Shown here piece after piece: positions 23,204-31,897 of a stretch of DNA of 31,897 nt. This DNA is from an uncultured Porphyromonadaceae bacterium (lineage in GTDB: Bacteria > Bacteroidota > Bacteroidia > Bacteroidales > Muribaculaceae): contig UREH01000005.1 in assembly GCA_900546835.1 (NCBI GenBank), positions 1-31,897 on the forward strand, written 5' to 3'. Positions within the stretch are counted from its first letter, which is position 1. Every line of letters starts with the position of its first letter. The position numbers and the translations under genes were made by a program. The notes under the pieces are model-generated. The model saw only the letters and a list, made by a program, of their open reading frames with translations, had not been told where the DNA came from and did no database searches.

Positions 23204-24616
23204 TTATTTGGAAAGCCTTACTATTTTGCATCCATGGGGCTCGATTTGCGCGTTGATTGCCGAGGCGGTGCCTTCATCGGCATGCTCCCAGAGGTCTCGC
23301 ACTTTCATAGGACTGCTGATTCCCAAGTCCGCGAAAGCTACATTGAAGACTTTAGGATTGTCCTCTCTGTTAAAAAGACCTACGATGTAATCGCCGTTGC
23401 TCATTTGGCCATACCACACATTACTGCCTTCAGAATTAACTACATCTGACAGCGGTTTGCCAACAAAACGATCATGGTTCAGTGCCAACATTTCATCGTT
23501 TGTGTAGTATTTTAAATTATCACCAATGGTACCGGGTTGGTCTGCAACAGCTATCGGTCCTCCGGCCATCAACTGTATGGAGATGCAGAATTTCTTCTCA
23601 GCATCGGTTTCAAAACTATGGGCAATCGTGAAATCGCCGTCAAGTATGACCTTGTCGCGGCCGCTCAAGTGGCTCCAATAAGTGAAACCGTCAAACTGGT
23701 TATTGAGATTCGACCAACGGTTATAGATTTTGCCGCGGTCATGAGAAGATGTATGCAGCCAACCCCCGGTCCAAGTGTCACGGACTATACGTATCATATG
23801 GCCATAACGTTTTTCAATCTCGGCATCATTATATAAATGTGGCATTACAAGCGAAACCATAATGTCTTGTTCTTTGGCTTCCAATGCAATAGTCTCCAAT
23901 AAATCGGCATAGTTCTGACGGCCATATCCTTTGCCGACAATATTATTCCTGTCGAAACCATCTTCGTAATGACTCAGATAATCAAATCGAAGGAAATCCG
24001 CTCCAAGCTCTTTGTAATATCTAATCAGTGCCCGGATATATTCGCGTGCTCCCGGATGCGACATAACTATATATTTATACGGCTCATTAGCCTTCGGATT
24101 TATAACTTCATCAATGTCGGGATTATATAGAAGGGAGCCCATGGTATATTCAGTACCGGGAACCTTATCGCGTTCTGCGCAGGTATATGTCATCGGAATA
24201 TCATATATTCCGACTTTCAGACCTTTGGAATGTGCATAATCGATTATATCCCTGTAAGCAGTACCTCCATAATGTGTTTTGAAGATACCATCTACACATT
24301 GCGTATCAAGGAAGCCATCAGTGCATACCATATCGTATCCATGAGGTTTGAGTTCAGTCGCAACCCAATCGATAACCTCCTTCCATTGCTCTAAAGAAAA
24401 GTGCTGTTTTTCAAAGGGCAGATCCTGTTGGTCGAGACACGCTTCATATATACTCCAATATAATGGGGCTTTGTAGGAATGGAAGCCTGCGATGTCTGTC
24501 AGTTCGGGATGTTCATGCACATCCGGACGATTCATAACATAGTTCGGATCGTCTGAACATCCAGCCATCATGATGACAAGGATGTTCAAAATCGTGACGA
24601 ATAAGTATTTTTTCAT
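23204..24616 (-). CDS. Clan GH-D (GH27-like) glycosidase, lipoprotein
   Basis: This 470-residue protein begins MKKYLFVTILNILVIMMAGC, a lipobox with Cys20, so it should be lipid-anchored. The TIM barrel has KPHGYDMVCTDGF (about 90-102), HSKGLKVGIYDIP (about 129-141), the nucleophile-like motif GADFLRFDYL with Asp212 and an acid/base candidate Asp280 in RIVRDTWTGGW. The later LMAGGPIAVADQPGTIGDN and MLALNHDRFVGKPL parallel the C-terminal barrel segments and the start of the beta domain in GH27 alpha-galactosidases. GH27 includes alpha-galactosidase, beta-L-arabinopyranosidase and isomalto-dextranase. It is more divergent than its neighbours, so clan-level assignment is safer than family. It lies 17 bases after the five-module SusE-like gene. 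Confidence 0.65.
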   Translation of the reverse strand: MKKYLFVTILNILVIMMAGCSDDPNYVMNRPDVHEHPELTDIAGFHSYKAPLYWSIYEACLDQQDLPFEKQHFSLEQWKEVIDWVATELKPHGYDMVCTDGFLDTQCVDGIFKTHYGGTAYRDIIDYAHSKGLKVGIYDIPMTYTCAERDKVPGTEYTMGSLLYNPDIDEVINPKANEPYKYIVMSHPGAREYIRALIRYYKELGADFLRFDYLSHYEDGFDRNNIVGKGYGRQNYADLLETIALEAKEQDIMVSLVMPHLYNDAEIEKRYGHMIRIVRDTWTGGWLHTSSHDRGKIYNRWSNLNNQFDGFTYWSHLSGRDKVILDGDFTIAHSFETDAEKKFCISIQLMAGGPIAVADQPGTIGDNLKYYTNDEMLALNHDRFVGKPLSDVVNSEGSNVWYGQMSNGDYIVGLFNREDNPKVFNVAFADLGISSPMKVRDLWEHADEGTASAINAQIEPHGCKIVRLSK

Positions 24617-24633
24617 GCTTCAGTGAGTGTTTG

Positions 24634-26571
24634 TCAATCTTTATATTCGACTTTAATTGTCCAATGTTCGAGGTCGAAAGTTAATTTATAGTTTCCAGCT
24701 TTCTCTACGTTCCAGTTATAGTCTGGATTCGCAGTATATATGAATCCTGATGACGCAACTCCGTTGATGCCAATGGGTGAGTTATCAGATTTCGGCCTAA
24801 CATGAATTCCCCAGTCCTTGACAGGAGTCGCACGCATGCGCCCGGCATTGAGATGCCCATCATACACGAAAATATACTTTGATACTCGTGTGACGGGGGT
24901 GGGATTATATATATCCCATCCAGAAGGAGCGGCGTCTCCCAGAATGAAGAATTCTTCGGTATCAATCGGGTTTACCGGCATTTCGATATCCTCAAGGGTA
25001 CCGAGATAGCTGCAGCTCATCGTCCATTTACTGAGATTTAAGGTCAGACGATACTTCCCGGCATCTTTTACAACCCACTTGTAGTCAGGGTTAAGAGAAT
25101 AATCGAATTCTTCTTCTGTTATGTCAGTCTTAGTAATCGGCCTGTTTCCGCCCAACGGTCGGATCGCATCCCACGACGGATATTCATCTCCGCTTTTGGG
25201 ATAAACCTTGAACTCTCCGGCATAAAGATTGCCCTCATAGGTGAAAACATGGCTGTCTGACGCATCACGAGTCAATGCCGTCATGGCATCGCCGTTCCAT
25301 CCATTCACAGTAGCATCGCCGACCATAAACAATGTAGAGGTCTCAATCGGATCCTTATCCGACGGTCCTACGGGACCATCTGCCATATATTCAGCTTTGA
25401 TTGTGTAATTCTCAAGGTCAAAAGTAATCCGGTAATAACCTTCTTTTGTCACCTGCCAGCAGATGTCAGGTTCAGCCGCATACATGAATTTTTCATCGGC
25501 CACGCCGTTTGCTCCGATTTCAACATGCTGCATCAACGGACGGATATGTGCTCCCCAGCCATAATGCGGCGTTGCGCGAAGTTCTCCGGGTGTAAGAATT
25601 CCTTCATATTGGAATACATACTGGCTGATCCGTTTGAGAGGCTCTGATGAATCAGGGTTCTCACCCCACTGCACCCAGCCCGTAGGTGTAGCATCGCCAA
25701 TCATCCACAGATTCTCAGTCTCAATAGGTTTTTTAACCTCCGGATCGGGATTCTCTCCACCAAGGAATTCGGTTTTAAGAGTCCAATTCTCAAGGTCGAA
25801 TGTCAGATGATAATTGCCTGGATCGGTGACAAGCCAATTGATGTCGGGATCCCAAACATACATGAAATTTTCATTTTCTATTCCGTCTTTCCCAATTTTG
25901 ACATGGTCTGTTACAGGGCGAATATGATAGCCCCAGGCTCTTTTGGCGGTGGCCCGAAGTTCGCCTTCGTTCAACCAACATTCATATTCAAAGATATATT
26001 TGCTTTTCTTAGCGGTCTCGGGAGCACTCCATACGTTCCAGCCGTTTGATGTGGCCGATCCAACAATGTAAAGGGTCTCGGTTTCGATAGGCGCAACCTC
26101 AGGCTGCACGAATTCACCGAGATATTCGGTGCTCAGTGTCCAGTCGCGCAGATTAAAAGTGAGTTCATAGGTGCCGTTGGCGACAACAAGCCATTTTTCA
26201 TCAGGGTTGTCGGCATGCATCTGGAACTTGACCGCTTCAAGCGGTTCCTTACCTATTTCCTGGCCATAATAAATCGGACGGATGAAATCCACATCAAGAC
26301 TTGATGTCGGTGCGAGACTCACCTTGAATTCTCCCTCATGCAGTTGGCCCTTGTAAACGAATATATATGGATCCGTCTCGGAGCATTGCATCGGAGTTGG
26401 ATCTTCGAATGACCAGCCGGTCGGCACTGCATCACCTACAAGATACAGTTCTTTAGTATGTATCGGACTTTTAACGTCAGATACAATCAAATCCTTCTCT
26501 CCTTCACAAGAGCTCATTACGCATAATGTGAAGAAAAACATCAGGACTTGAGATATTTTAATTCTATTCAT
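24634..26571 (-). CDS. Five-module SusE-like surface lipoprotein
   Basis: This 645-residue protein has a lipobox (VMSSC, Cys22) and five tandem SusE-type modules starting near residues 41, 166, 287, 413 and 540, about 125 residues each. Every unit opens with (L/F)(Y/W/F)(L/I/M)(V/I/L)G(D/S)A...GW and contains a GE(L/F)(R/K) strand (GRMR in the fifth), a HIRP-like segment (FIRP, AIRP or HVRP in some units) and a closing GxYxLTF(D/N)L...W strand. It occupies the position of susE/susF, right after susD, 26 bases from its stop. SusE/F proteins are surface glycan-binding lipoproteins; five modules is more than the two or three of the starch system. Aromatic residues recur at matching sites (GW near the start, W in the closing strand), consistent with ligand platforms. 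No catalytic residues are expected. Confidence 0.88.
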   Translation of the reverse strand: MNRIKISQVLMFFFTLCVMSSCEGEKDLIVSDVKSPIHTKELYLVGDAVPTGWSFEDPTPMQCSETDPYIFVYKGQLHEGEFKVSLAPTSSLDVDFIRPIYYGQEIGKEPLEAVKFQMHADNPDEKWLVVANGTYELTFNLRDWTLSTEYLGEFVQPEVAPIETETLYIVGSATSNGWNVWSAPETAKKSKYIFEYECWLNEGELRATAKRAWGYHIRPVTDHVKIGKDGIENENFMYVWDPDINWLVTDPGNYHLTFDLENWTLKTEFLGGENPDPEVKKPIETENLWMIGDATPTGWVQWGENPDSSEPLKRISQYVFQYEGILTPGELRATPHYGWGAHIRPLMQHVEIGANGVADEKFMYAAEPDICWQVTKEGYYRITFDLENYTIKAEYMADGPVGPSDKDPIETSTLFMVGDATVNGWNGDAMTALTRDASDSHVFTYEGNLYAGEFKVYPKSGDEYPSWDAIRPLGGNRPITKTDITEEEFDYSLNPDYKWVVKDAGKYRLTLNLSKWTMSCSYLGTLEDIEMPVNPIDTEEFFILGDAAPSGWDIYNPTPVTRVSKYIFVYDGHLNAGRMRATPVKDWGIHVRPKSDNSPIGINGVASSGFIYTANPDYNWNVEKAGNYKLTFDLEHWTIKVEYKD

Positions 26572-26597
26572 AGTTCTATTGATGAGTGATGGATTTG

Positions 26598-28331
26598 TTA
26601 ATAACCTTTGTTTTGCACCAGATGTGGATTAGCCTGAAGTGCTTTGAATGGTATAGGGAATATATCCGTATGGTTGTCGACGTCAGGAGTTTTATCCCAC
26701 CATTTGCCTGAACTGAATTTGCCATATCTTACCAGATCTGTTCTTCTTCGAGTTTCGGCAAAGAATTCACGCCCCCATTCGTCAAGCATTTCCTGCATAT
26801 CCAATTTCGCGCTTCCTTCAGGCTCATACAGGACTTCTGAAAGATTTTCAACCGGATAGTTTCTGCGTCTGACGCTGTTCAGAAGCGCAGCGGCATCCGG
26901 GGTGTTTCCGGAACGGAGCTTGCATTCGGCGAGCATATATATAATTTCGGGGAGACGAACTTCGGCATATGCCGCTTCCAATTGGTGTGCGTCATCATCG
27001 CTGTACATGGGATATTTCACATAATGCCATCCTGAATTATGATCGCCGGTTGTCATAGAGCTGGTTTTGTTTGATGGCCAAAGTTCAGGATCGAGGTTCT
27101 GGAAATCACCAACTGCGTCACGGATATATAAGTCATAGTCACGCTCCGGAGCACGAACCTTCTTAACTTTACCATTATCATCAGTATATTCAAGATAGCC
27201 ATAAAGGAATAAACCTTCACGCTTACCATTGCCGAGATTCTTGTAAAGTTTCATTCGTTCATCGCCGGGGTATTTACGGAATTTCTGAATAGGCATTCCC
27301 AATTCATCGGTATAAAGCTTGCCTGTCAAGTCATATGAGGGAGCGGCGGCATATTTGCAGTTGTGTCCACCTGCTTTGCACTTTTGATCTTTAAGGTATA
27401 GATAGGCATTCGCAGGAACAGTCCACCAATATGTATTTGCATGATAATTCCAATATTCATTACCACCGGGATAATTCGGGAATGCAAATATGACCTCATC
27501 ACAGGTATTGTTGTCCCAATCAAATGCAGCGTCCCAACGATTTGCCACTTCATAGGCTCCATATACACCGTCAAGAATATCCTGGCAGAGTTTAGCGCAA
27601 TCTGTGTATCGCTCTGATCCAACATATACCTCGGCATTCAGATATAGCCTTGCAAGTAGGGCTGCCGCACCTGCTTGAGTCCATTTGCTTAGAAATTCCG
27701 ATGATGTGCCGAGAGCTTCTTTCTTTGGCAGCTTGGGTATGAGTGTTGATAGCTCAGTTTCAATAAAATTGAAAATCACCTGTGGTTCCACTTGCCCCTC
27801 AGTGTTTTTAGTCTGATCCTCGAATGACACTACATAGGGAATGTTCCTGAAACCGTCGAGCAGGCTGAGATAGCAGAATGCCCGCAATACACGCAATGAA
27901 GCTATGTAACCGTCAATCTCTTCCTGGGTGAAATTAAATTTCGCCTTATCGATTTTTTCAAGTTCTTCTATGCCGAAATTGCACTGACCGATGCCTTCGA
28001 AGCCACTGTTCCAGAGAAACTCGAAGTAATCATCCTCCGCAGTCCATGTATGATAGTGATAACGCCGCCATCGGCCACCGTCATCCCACCATCCATCGCG
28101 AGACGGAGAGATAATCTGATCGGAGGGAAGCTCCTGAAGGAAGTGGCGGAATTGCAGCATATGATAACAGTGCTCGAAGGGCCGTGCTACAACTCTTTCA
28201 ACGTCCTTTCGTGTATTGTAGAAGTTGCCCGATTCAACCTGGTCATAGATGGTTTCGTCGAGGTTTGTGCATGCTGATAGAAACATGATTCCTAAAACGA
28301 TGCACAAGGATTTTATGATGTTTTTTCCCAT
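26598..28331 (-). CDS. susD: SusD/RagB-family glycan-binding lipoprotein
   Basis: This protein of 577 residues starts at ATG 28331 (MGKNIIKSLCIVLGIMFLSA) with lipobox LSAC, Cys21; an ATG four codons earlier at 28343 is possible. SusD features are the N-terminal LDETIYDQVESGNFYNTRKD, TPR-like helices including ITRAFCY-type segment LRVLRAFCYLSLLDGFRNIP, and the C-terminal AEVRLPEIIYMLAECKLRSG followed by LLNSVRRRNYP and EWGREFFAETRRRTDLVRYG. SusD forms the lid over the SusC transporter and binds the oligosaccharide before import. It follows the susC stop by 21 bases. Length and order match a canonical PUL, so function is secure although the ligand is unknown. Confidence 0.95.
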   Translation of the reverse strand: MGKNIIKSLCIVLGIMFLSACTNLDETIYDQVESGNFYNTRKDVERVVARPFEHCYHMLQFRHFLQELPSDQIISPSRDGWWDDGGRWRRYHYHTWTAEDDYFEFLWNSGFEGIGQCNFGIEELEKIDKAKFNFTQEEIDGYIASLRVLRAFCYLSLLDGFRNIPYVVSFEDQTKNTEGQVEPQVIFNFIETELSTLIPKLPKKEALGTSSEFLSKWTQAGAAALLARLYLNAEVYVGSERYTDCAKLCQDILDGVYGAYEVANRWDAAFDWDNNTCDEVIFAFPNYPGGNEYWNYHANTYWWTVPANAYLYLKDQKCKAGGHNCKYAAAPSYDLTGKLYTDELGMPIQKFRKYPGDERMKLYKNLGNGKREGLFLYGYLEYTDDNGKVKKVRAPERDYDLYIRDAVGDFQNLDPELWPSNKTSSMTTGDHNSGWHYVKYPMYSDDDAHQLEAAYAEVRLPEIIYMLAECKLRSGNTPDAAALLNSVRRRNYPVENLSEVLYEPEGSAKLDMQEMLDEWGREFFAETRRRTDLVRYGKFSSGKWWDKTPDVDNHTDIFPIPFKALQANPHLVQNKGY

Positions 28332-28352
28332 GATGTCGATCATTTTTGTTAA

Positions 28353-31300
28353 TTAGAATTCAATCTGTGCACCGAGGATAAACTGCCGGGTTGTCGGATA
28401 GTACATACACGACCCTTGCGCTCCCGGCGTAAGTCCATTGACAGGATATGTACTGGGGTCAACCCCGGAGAACTTGGTAATCGTAAAGACATTTGTTACC
28501 GATCCGTAAATTCTCAAGCTATTCATATATTTTGCCTTGGGGACATTTAAAGTATAGCCAAGAGTGATTTGGTCAAGTTTGAAATAGTCGCCTCGTTCAA
28601 GGAAATAGTCAGTTACGGCATGAGGGCCGGTTGAACTTATTTTAAAATTCTTACCATATGCTTTCTTCAACATATTTCCACTATACTTGCGTGTGCCATA
28701 ATAGAAATCGTGGATATTGAACAAATCAAATCCGAAAGCGCCACGGAAGAAAAGGGCAAGGTCGAAGTTTTTGTAACGGAAATTATGAGTCGTTGACATG
28801 GTGAATTTGGGCAGACCATTGCCAACTTTCACTTTATCCTCTTCAGTCGCACGGCTGGCCGAAATCACATCTCCGTTTCTGTCATAAACCAGCCATTCGC
28901 CGTTGTGATCGATTCCATGATACTTCCACATATAGAAATTTCCAATCGACTGACCTTTTTCAATGCGTTGCAGATAATAGTACGGAAACGGATTTTCCGT
29001 CTCACACATGTTGTAGAAATCCTGGCCGATATATTTTGAGTTACTGAAATCGATAAATTTGTTTTTCATCGTGGAGCCGATGACATTGAAGCTGTAGGTA
29101 AAATCGCGTGTCTGCACGGCATTTACATTCAGATCAAACTCAAAGCCAGAATTCTCCATCGTACCGACGTTCACAAAAGCCGTAGGCCACATATAAGGAG
29201 GGACCGAGACATTGTAGTCGCCGAGCAAATCTTCCGTTCTTCTGCGGAAGTAGTTCAACGATCCAGAGAACCGGTTGTTGAACATCGAGAAGTCAAGTCC
29301 GACATTCCAGTTTTTCGCACGTTCCCATTTCAGATCAGGGTTAGGATTCTTAGATGCTCCCCATCCTTGCAGATAATGGCCATTTATATAAGAATAGCCG
29401 TAGCCGCTCATTGTTGCCAACGACTTATAGCTGTCGAAATTCTGATTACCGCTTTCGCCGTAGTCAGCACGGATTTTCAAATCATTCAGCCACGAGCGTG
29501 TCGATTCCATGAAATTTTCATTACTTATGCGCCATCCAACTGAAACGGCGGGAAAATTGCCCCATTTGTGGTTTTTGCCAAATTTTGATGAACCCTCGTG
29601 TCTTATTGATGCAGTCATAAGGTACTTGCCATCCCAGTCATAGCTGACACGACCAAAAAAGGCAATGAGTTTACTGTCATTTTTATAACTACTCATCCCG
29701 ATAATACCTTCATCTTTAGCGTATTCACCAGAACCAAGATTATCAGCACCTAATCCATCATTCGGGAAATCGCTGTTTTTAGCGCTGAAACCGGAATTTT
29801 GAAAATACTGGTATGAATAACCAAGCATTAGCTTTACATTGTTTTTACCAAATTTACCGGTGGCATTGCCTATCCATTCCAAAACATCCTGCCTGCTCTT
29901 TGAATAGGAACGGCTAGCCTGACCTTCAAAACCTTCGTTGACGGCCAATGTGCTTGTTGACGGACGGAACCATGTTTGGTCATATGTATAACGGTGTTCT
30001 GCAAACGTAATCTGAGTATTCAATGTAATTGGGCACTCCCTACTACCTGTCCAAAGAAGAGGCAACAGATTGAGTTTCACAGTGCCATCCATATCAATCA
30101 ATTGGGTATCAGTATGATTTTTCTCTAATTTCTGTACTTCCACCGGGTTATAGGCACTTGTCTGACCAAAGAAATTGTAATAGCGGGTCGGATCTTCTCT
30201 ATCCATCAACGGGGTTGTCGGATTCGCTGAAATTGCGTTTCTGAATACGTTCCAATCAGCAGCATCACTGGAAATAATTCGTGGCGCAAGATTGATATTC
30301 AGGTTAAAAAGCCCACCTTTGGAATTCAGTCCGGCGGAAGCTCTACCTCCGTACTCTTCTCGTTTTGAACGTAAATCTACGCCGTGTGAATTTTTATAAT
30401 CCCCACTGACACGAAAGTTAGCACGTTCATTTCCACCTGAAACACTAATATTATGTTTATGGCCAAAGCCTGTGCGGCTAACTCCATCAAACCAATCGTA
30501 GTTTCCTCCAAGGTCTGTTCCATTGTCACCCCAAGGAAGACGGACATTCCTATAATCATCGGCACTCATCATATCCAGATCCTTATTTACTTTATCCCAT
30601 GAAAGAGTGGTTGAATATGTAACATTATATGTGCCGTCCTTACTTGCTTTCTTTGTAGTTATAAGAATAACGCCATTCGACCCCTGTGTGCCGTAGATTG
30701 CTGAAGCCGCACCGTCCTTTAACACATCAAAAGACGCGATGTCATTCGGGTTCAGATTTGCCATACTTCCACCTGGTACACCGTCAATTACGATAAGGGG
30801 ATTTAGACCTGCTGAGCGGGAGGAAACACCTCTGATCTGGATGCTTGAGGTGTTGTTGGGATCGGCTGCTGCAGTATTTGAAATCGACACTCCGGATACT
30901 TTTCCCTGAATCAAACGGGCTGGGTCTGATGAACTGATAGTCAAAAAGTCTTTCTCGCCAACATGGCTTATCGCCGACGTCAGTTCCTTCTTATCCATTG
31001 TGCCATAGCCGATGACCACGACTTCACTTAACAGCTGAGAGTCTTCGGTTAGAGTGACATCCAGTACCCCGCTTTCCTCTGCTTTCTTTTTTTCGGAGCA
31101 ATAGCCTACATATGAAAATAGAATATTACTGCCGGCAGGCACCTCTATTTCATATCGGCCATCAATATCGGTTGACACACCGACTGCTGAAACGTCACTC
31201 CTTACCGAGGCTCCAATCAGAGGCTCCCCGGAGGGATCCGATACAATACCTAAAACTTTAATCTTATTACCTTTGGATGCAGAGTCTTTTTTATTTACCT

Positions 31301-31619
31301 TAGTCGACCTACTGTTGAGTACAATTTGTTTTTTGTCGATAACATAGCTTATACCATGCGTGGCAAAAAGTTTATCAAGGACAGATGTTAAGGCTTCATC
31401 CTTGACTTTGAGTGTTACGGGAACATTTACATTTATAGTCTCTTTGCTATAAATGAACCGGTATTTTGTCTGCTGTTCTATGGATTTAAGAACATTTTCC
31501 AAGGCAATTCCATCGACATCAATGGATACCTTGCTGTTGGATGCGTAGGCAGATAGCCCATAGCCAAACATCATCAGGAAGAGCATAGCCCTAAACATCA
31601 GATGCCAACGGCTGCGCAT
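28353..31619 (-). CDS. susC: SusC/RagA TonB-dependent transporter with STN domain
   Basis: This 1088-residue outer-membrane receptor has a signal peptide (cleavage near AYAS, residue 27). An STN domain spans ~30-103 (VDGIALENVLKSIEQQTKYR, KETINVNVPVTLKVKD), a carboxypeptidase-regulatory-like domain ~120-190 (GEPLIGASVR, IDGRYEIEVPAGSNILFSYV), then the SusC signature VVIGYGTMDKKELTSAISHV, a plug with SIQIRGVSS, LIVIDGVPGG and SNGVILITTKK, and a long beta-barrel ending ILGAQIEF. It imports oligosaccharides with SusD using TonB energy. The STN domain is typical of receptors that signal to an inner-membrane anti-sigma factor, so trans-envelope regulation is expected rather than, or as well as, a hybrid two-component sensor. 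It is the first gene of the PUL operon. Confidence 0.96.
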   Translation of the reverse strand: MRSRWHLMFRAMLFLMMFGYGLSAYASNSKVSIDVDGIALENVLKSIEQQTKYRFIYSKETINVNVPVTLKVKDEALTSVLDKLFATHGISYVIDKKQIVLNSRSTKVNKKDSASKGNKIKVLGIVSDPSGEPLIGASVRSDVSAVGVSTDIDGRYEIEVPAGSNILFSYVGYCSEKKKAEESGVLDVTLTEDSQLLSEVVVIGYGTMDKKELTSAISHVGEKDFLTISSSDPARLIQGKVSGVSISNTAAADPNNTSSIQIRGVSSRSAGLNPLIVIDGVPGGSMANLNPNDIASFDVLKDGAASAIYGTQGSNGVILITTKKASKDGTYNVTYSTTLSWDKVNKDLDMMSADDYRNVRLPWGDNGTDLGGNYDWFDGVSRTGFGHKHNISVSGGNERANFRVSGDYKNSHGVDLRSKREEYGGRASAGLNSKGGLFNLNINLAPRIISSDAADWNVFRNAISANPTTPLMDREDPTRYYNFFGQTSAYNPVEVQKLEKNHTDTQLIDMDGTVKLNLLPLLWTGSRECPITLNTQITFAEHRYTYDQTWFRPSTSTLAVNEGFEGQASRSYSKSRQDVLEWIGNATGKFGKNNVKLMLGYSYQYFQNSGFSAKNSDFPNDGLGADNLGSGEYAKDEGIIGMSSYKNDSKLIAFFGRVSYDWDGKYLMTASIRHEGSSKFGKNHKWGNFPAVSVGWRISNENFMESTRSWLNDLKIRADYGESGNQNFDSYKSLATMSGYGYSYINGHYLQGWGASKNPNPDLKWERAKNWNVGLDFSMFNNRFSGSLNYFRRRTEDLLGDYNVSVPPYMWPTAFVNVGTMENSGFEFDLNVNAVQTRDFTYSFNVIGSTMKNKFIDFSNSKYIGQDFYNMCETENPFPYYYLQRIEKGQSIGNFYMWKYHGIDHNGEWLVYDRNGDVISASRATEEDKVKVGNGLPKFTMSTTHNFRYKNFDLALFFRGAFGFDLFNIHDFYYGTRKYSGNMLKKAYGKNFKISSTGPHAVTDYFLERGDYFKLDQITLGYTLNVPKAKYMNSLRIYGSVTNVFTITKFSGVDPSTYPVNGLTPGAQGSCMYYPTTRQFILGAQIEF

Positions 31620-31840
31620 TGGATGTGAATTTGTTTTTCCATTATTTTGATATGATTGGTATTGTTTTCTGGTATGATTTTTAAGGTGATTTATAGATTT
31701 TTATGGTAATCTAAATAAAGAACGATTGTGAAAAAATAATCCACATCGAGAAAGTACAAAATTTTCAATTTATTCATTTTATATTTGAAGTGCTTGGAAG
31801 CGAGCGTAATAATGATTAACTTCGCAACAAATATCATAAC
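31620..31840. other. Divergent intergenic region before susC
   Basis: This AT-rich 221-base gap separates susC (minus) from a plus-strand gene start. On the minus strand a TATTTTTT block (31738-31731) 18 bases after a TTTTG is a 7-of-8 match to the -7 box, a weak susC promoter candidate with a leader of roughly 100 bases. No gene, tRNA or clear palindromic operator was seen. Confidence 0.4.
31780..31787 (+). promoter_or_regulatory. Possible -7 box for right-edge gene
   Basis: TATATTTG matches the Bacteroides TAnnTTTG -7 consensus exactly and lies 53 bases before ATG 31841. No TTTG was found at the expected 19-21 base spacing upstream, so only half of the promoter is supported. Confidence 0.25.
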
Positions 31841-31897
31841 ATGAAAAACGAAAAATTTGAAAACGAAATGCTTTTAGTGGCTGCCTTGAAGATAGAC
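31841..31897 (+). CDS. 5' end of a divergent gene, possibly ECF sigma factor
   Basis: Nineteen codons starting at ATG 31841 encode MKNEKFENEMLLVAALKID and remain open at the window edge. The segment E-x-LLVAALK-x-D resembles the usual start of ECF sigma factors, where an acidic helix with LLxALKxGD precedes the AF..LY..Y motif, but too little is present to be sure. A sigma factor here would fit the STN domain of the adjacent SusC. Other possibilities include any small cytoplasmic protein. The sequence contains no signal peptide. Confidence 0.35.
   Translation, partial: MKNEKFENEMLLVAALKID

Overview
The window reads as chromosomal DNA of a gut Bacteroidales, plausibly Muribaculaceae-like; no rRNA or other strong taxon marker is present to fix the family. 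The evidence is a complete SusC/SusD-type polysaccharide utilisation locus (PUL) with tandem SusE-like lipoproteins, short T9SS-like C-terminal tails, a Bacteroides-type -33/-7 promoter (TTTG ... TAnnTTTG) before a toxin-antitoxin pair, the Bacteroidales glycogen trio, and a remnant resembling the RteA sensor of Bacteroides conjugative elements. Every recognised gene lies on the minus strand except a 19-codon start at the right edge. Bases 1-40 are not genomic: they are a Nextera (Tn5) sequencing adapter preceded by what looks like part of an i5 index, so the left edge is an artefactual contig end.

Region 1 (41-4704, visibly GC-richer) is a glycogen/alpha-glucan operon read right to left: GH133-type debranching enzyme, GT-B glucosyltransferase, and a GH57 protein cut by the contig end. 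Both glycoside hydrolases carry acid-to-amide changes at positions I expect to be functional carboxylates (Asn242 in GH57; Asn305, Asn419 and Gln612 in the debranching protein), while the glycosyltransferase motif looks intact. Two perfect GC-rich palindromes sit in the operon leader.

Region 2 (about 5.05-10.4 kb) looks like an accessory island. In reading direction it holds a broken RteA-like sensor gene, an alkA-type DNA glycosylase with two frameshifts, two Ada-derived alkyltransferase genes whose domains are shuffled between polypeptides, an Fsr-like MFS exporter, and a hicA-hicB module with its own promoter. The alkA-to-exporter genes are tightly packed or overlapping, as in an alkylation-response operon.

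Region 3 (10427-31619) is a compact PUL operon: SusC with an STN domain, SusD, a five-module SusE-like lipoprotein, a clan GH-D (GH27-like) lipoprotein, a three-module SusE-like protein with a sorting-type tail, GH127, a GH3-GH43 fusion, a second GH3, a GalM-type lipoprotein epimerase, a four-module binding protein with a similar tail, and GH30. The inferred flow is surface capture and import by SusCD and the SusE-like proteins, depolymerisation by GH30, side-chain removal by GH43, GH127 and GH27, and final release by the GH3 enzymes, with the epimerase equilibrating anomers. The mix suggests a beta-linked backbone decorated with arabinose and galactose, or a beta-1,6-glucan, but the substrate cannot be read from sequence alone. 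A strong hairpin divides the capture genes from most of the enzyme genes. The STN domain and the start of a divergent sigma-factor-like gene at the right edge hint at ECF/anti-sigma control.
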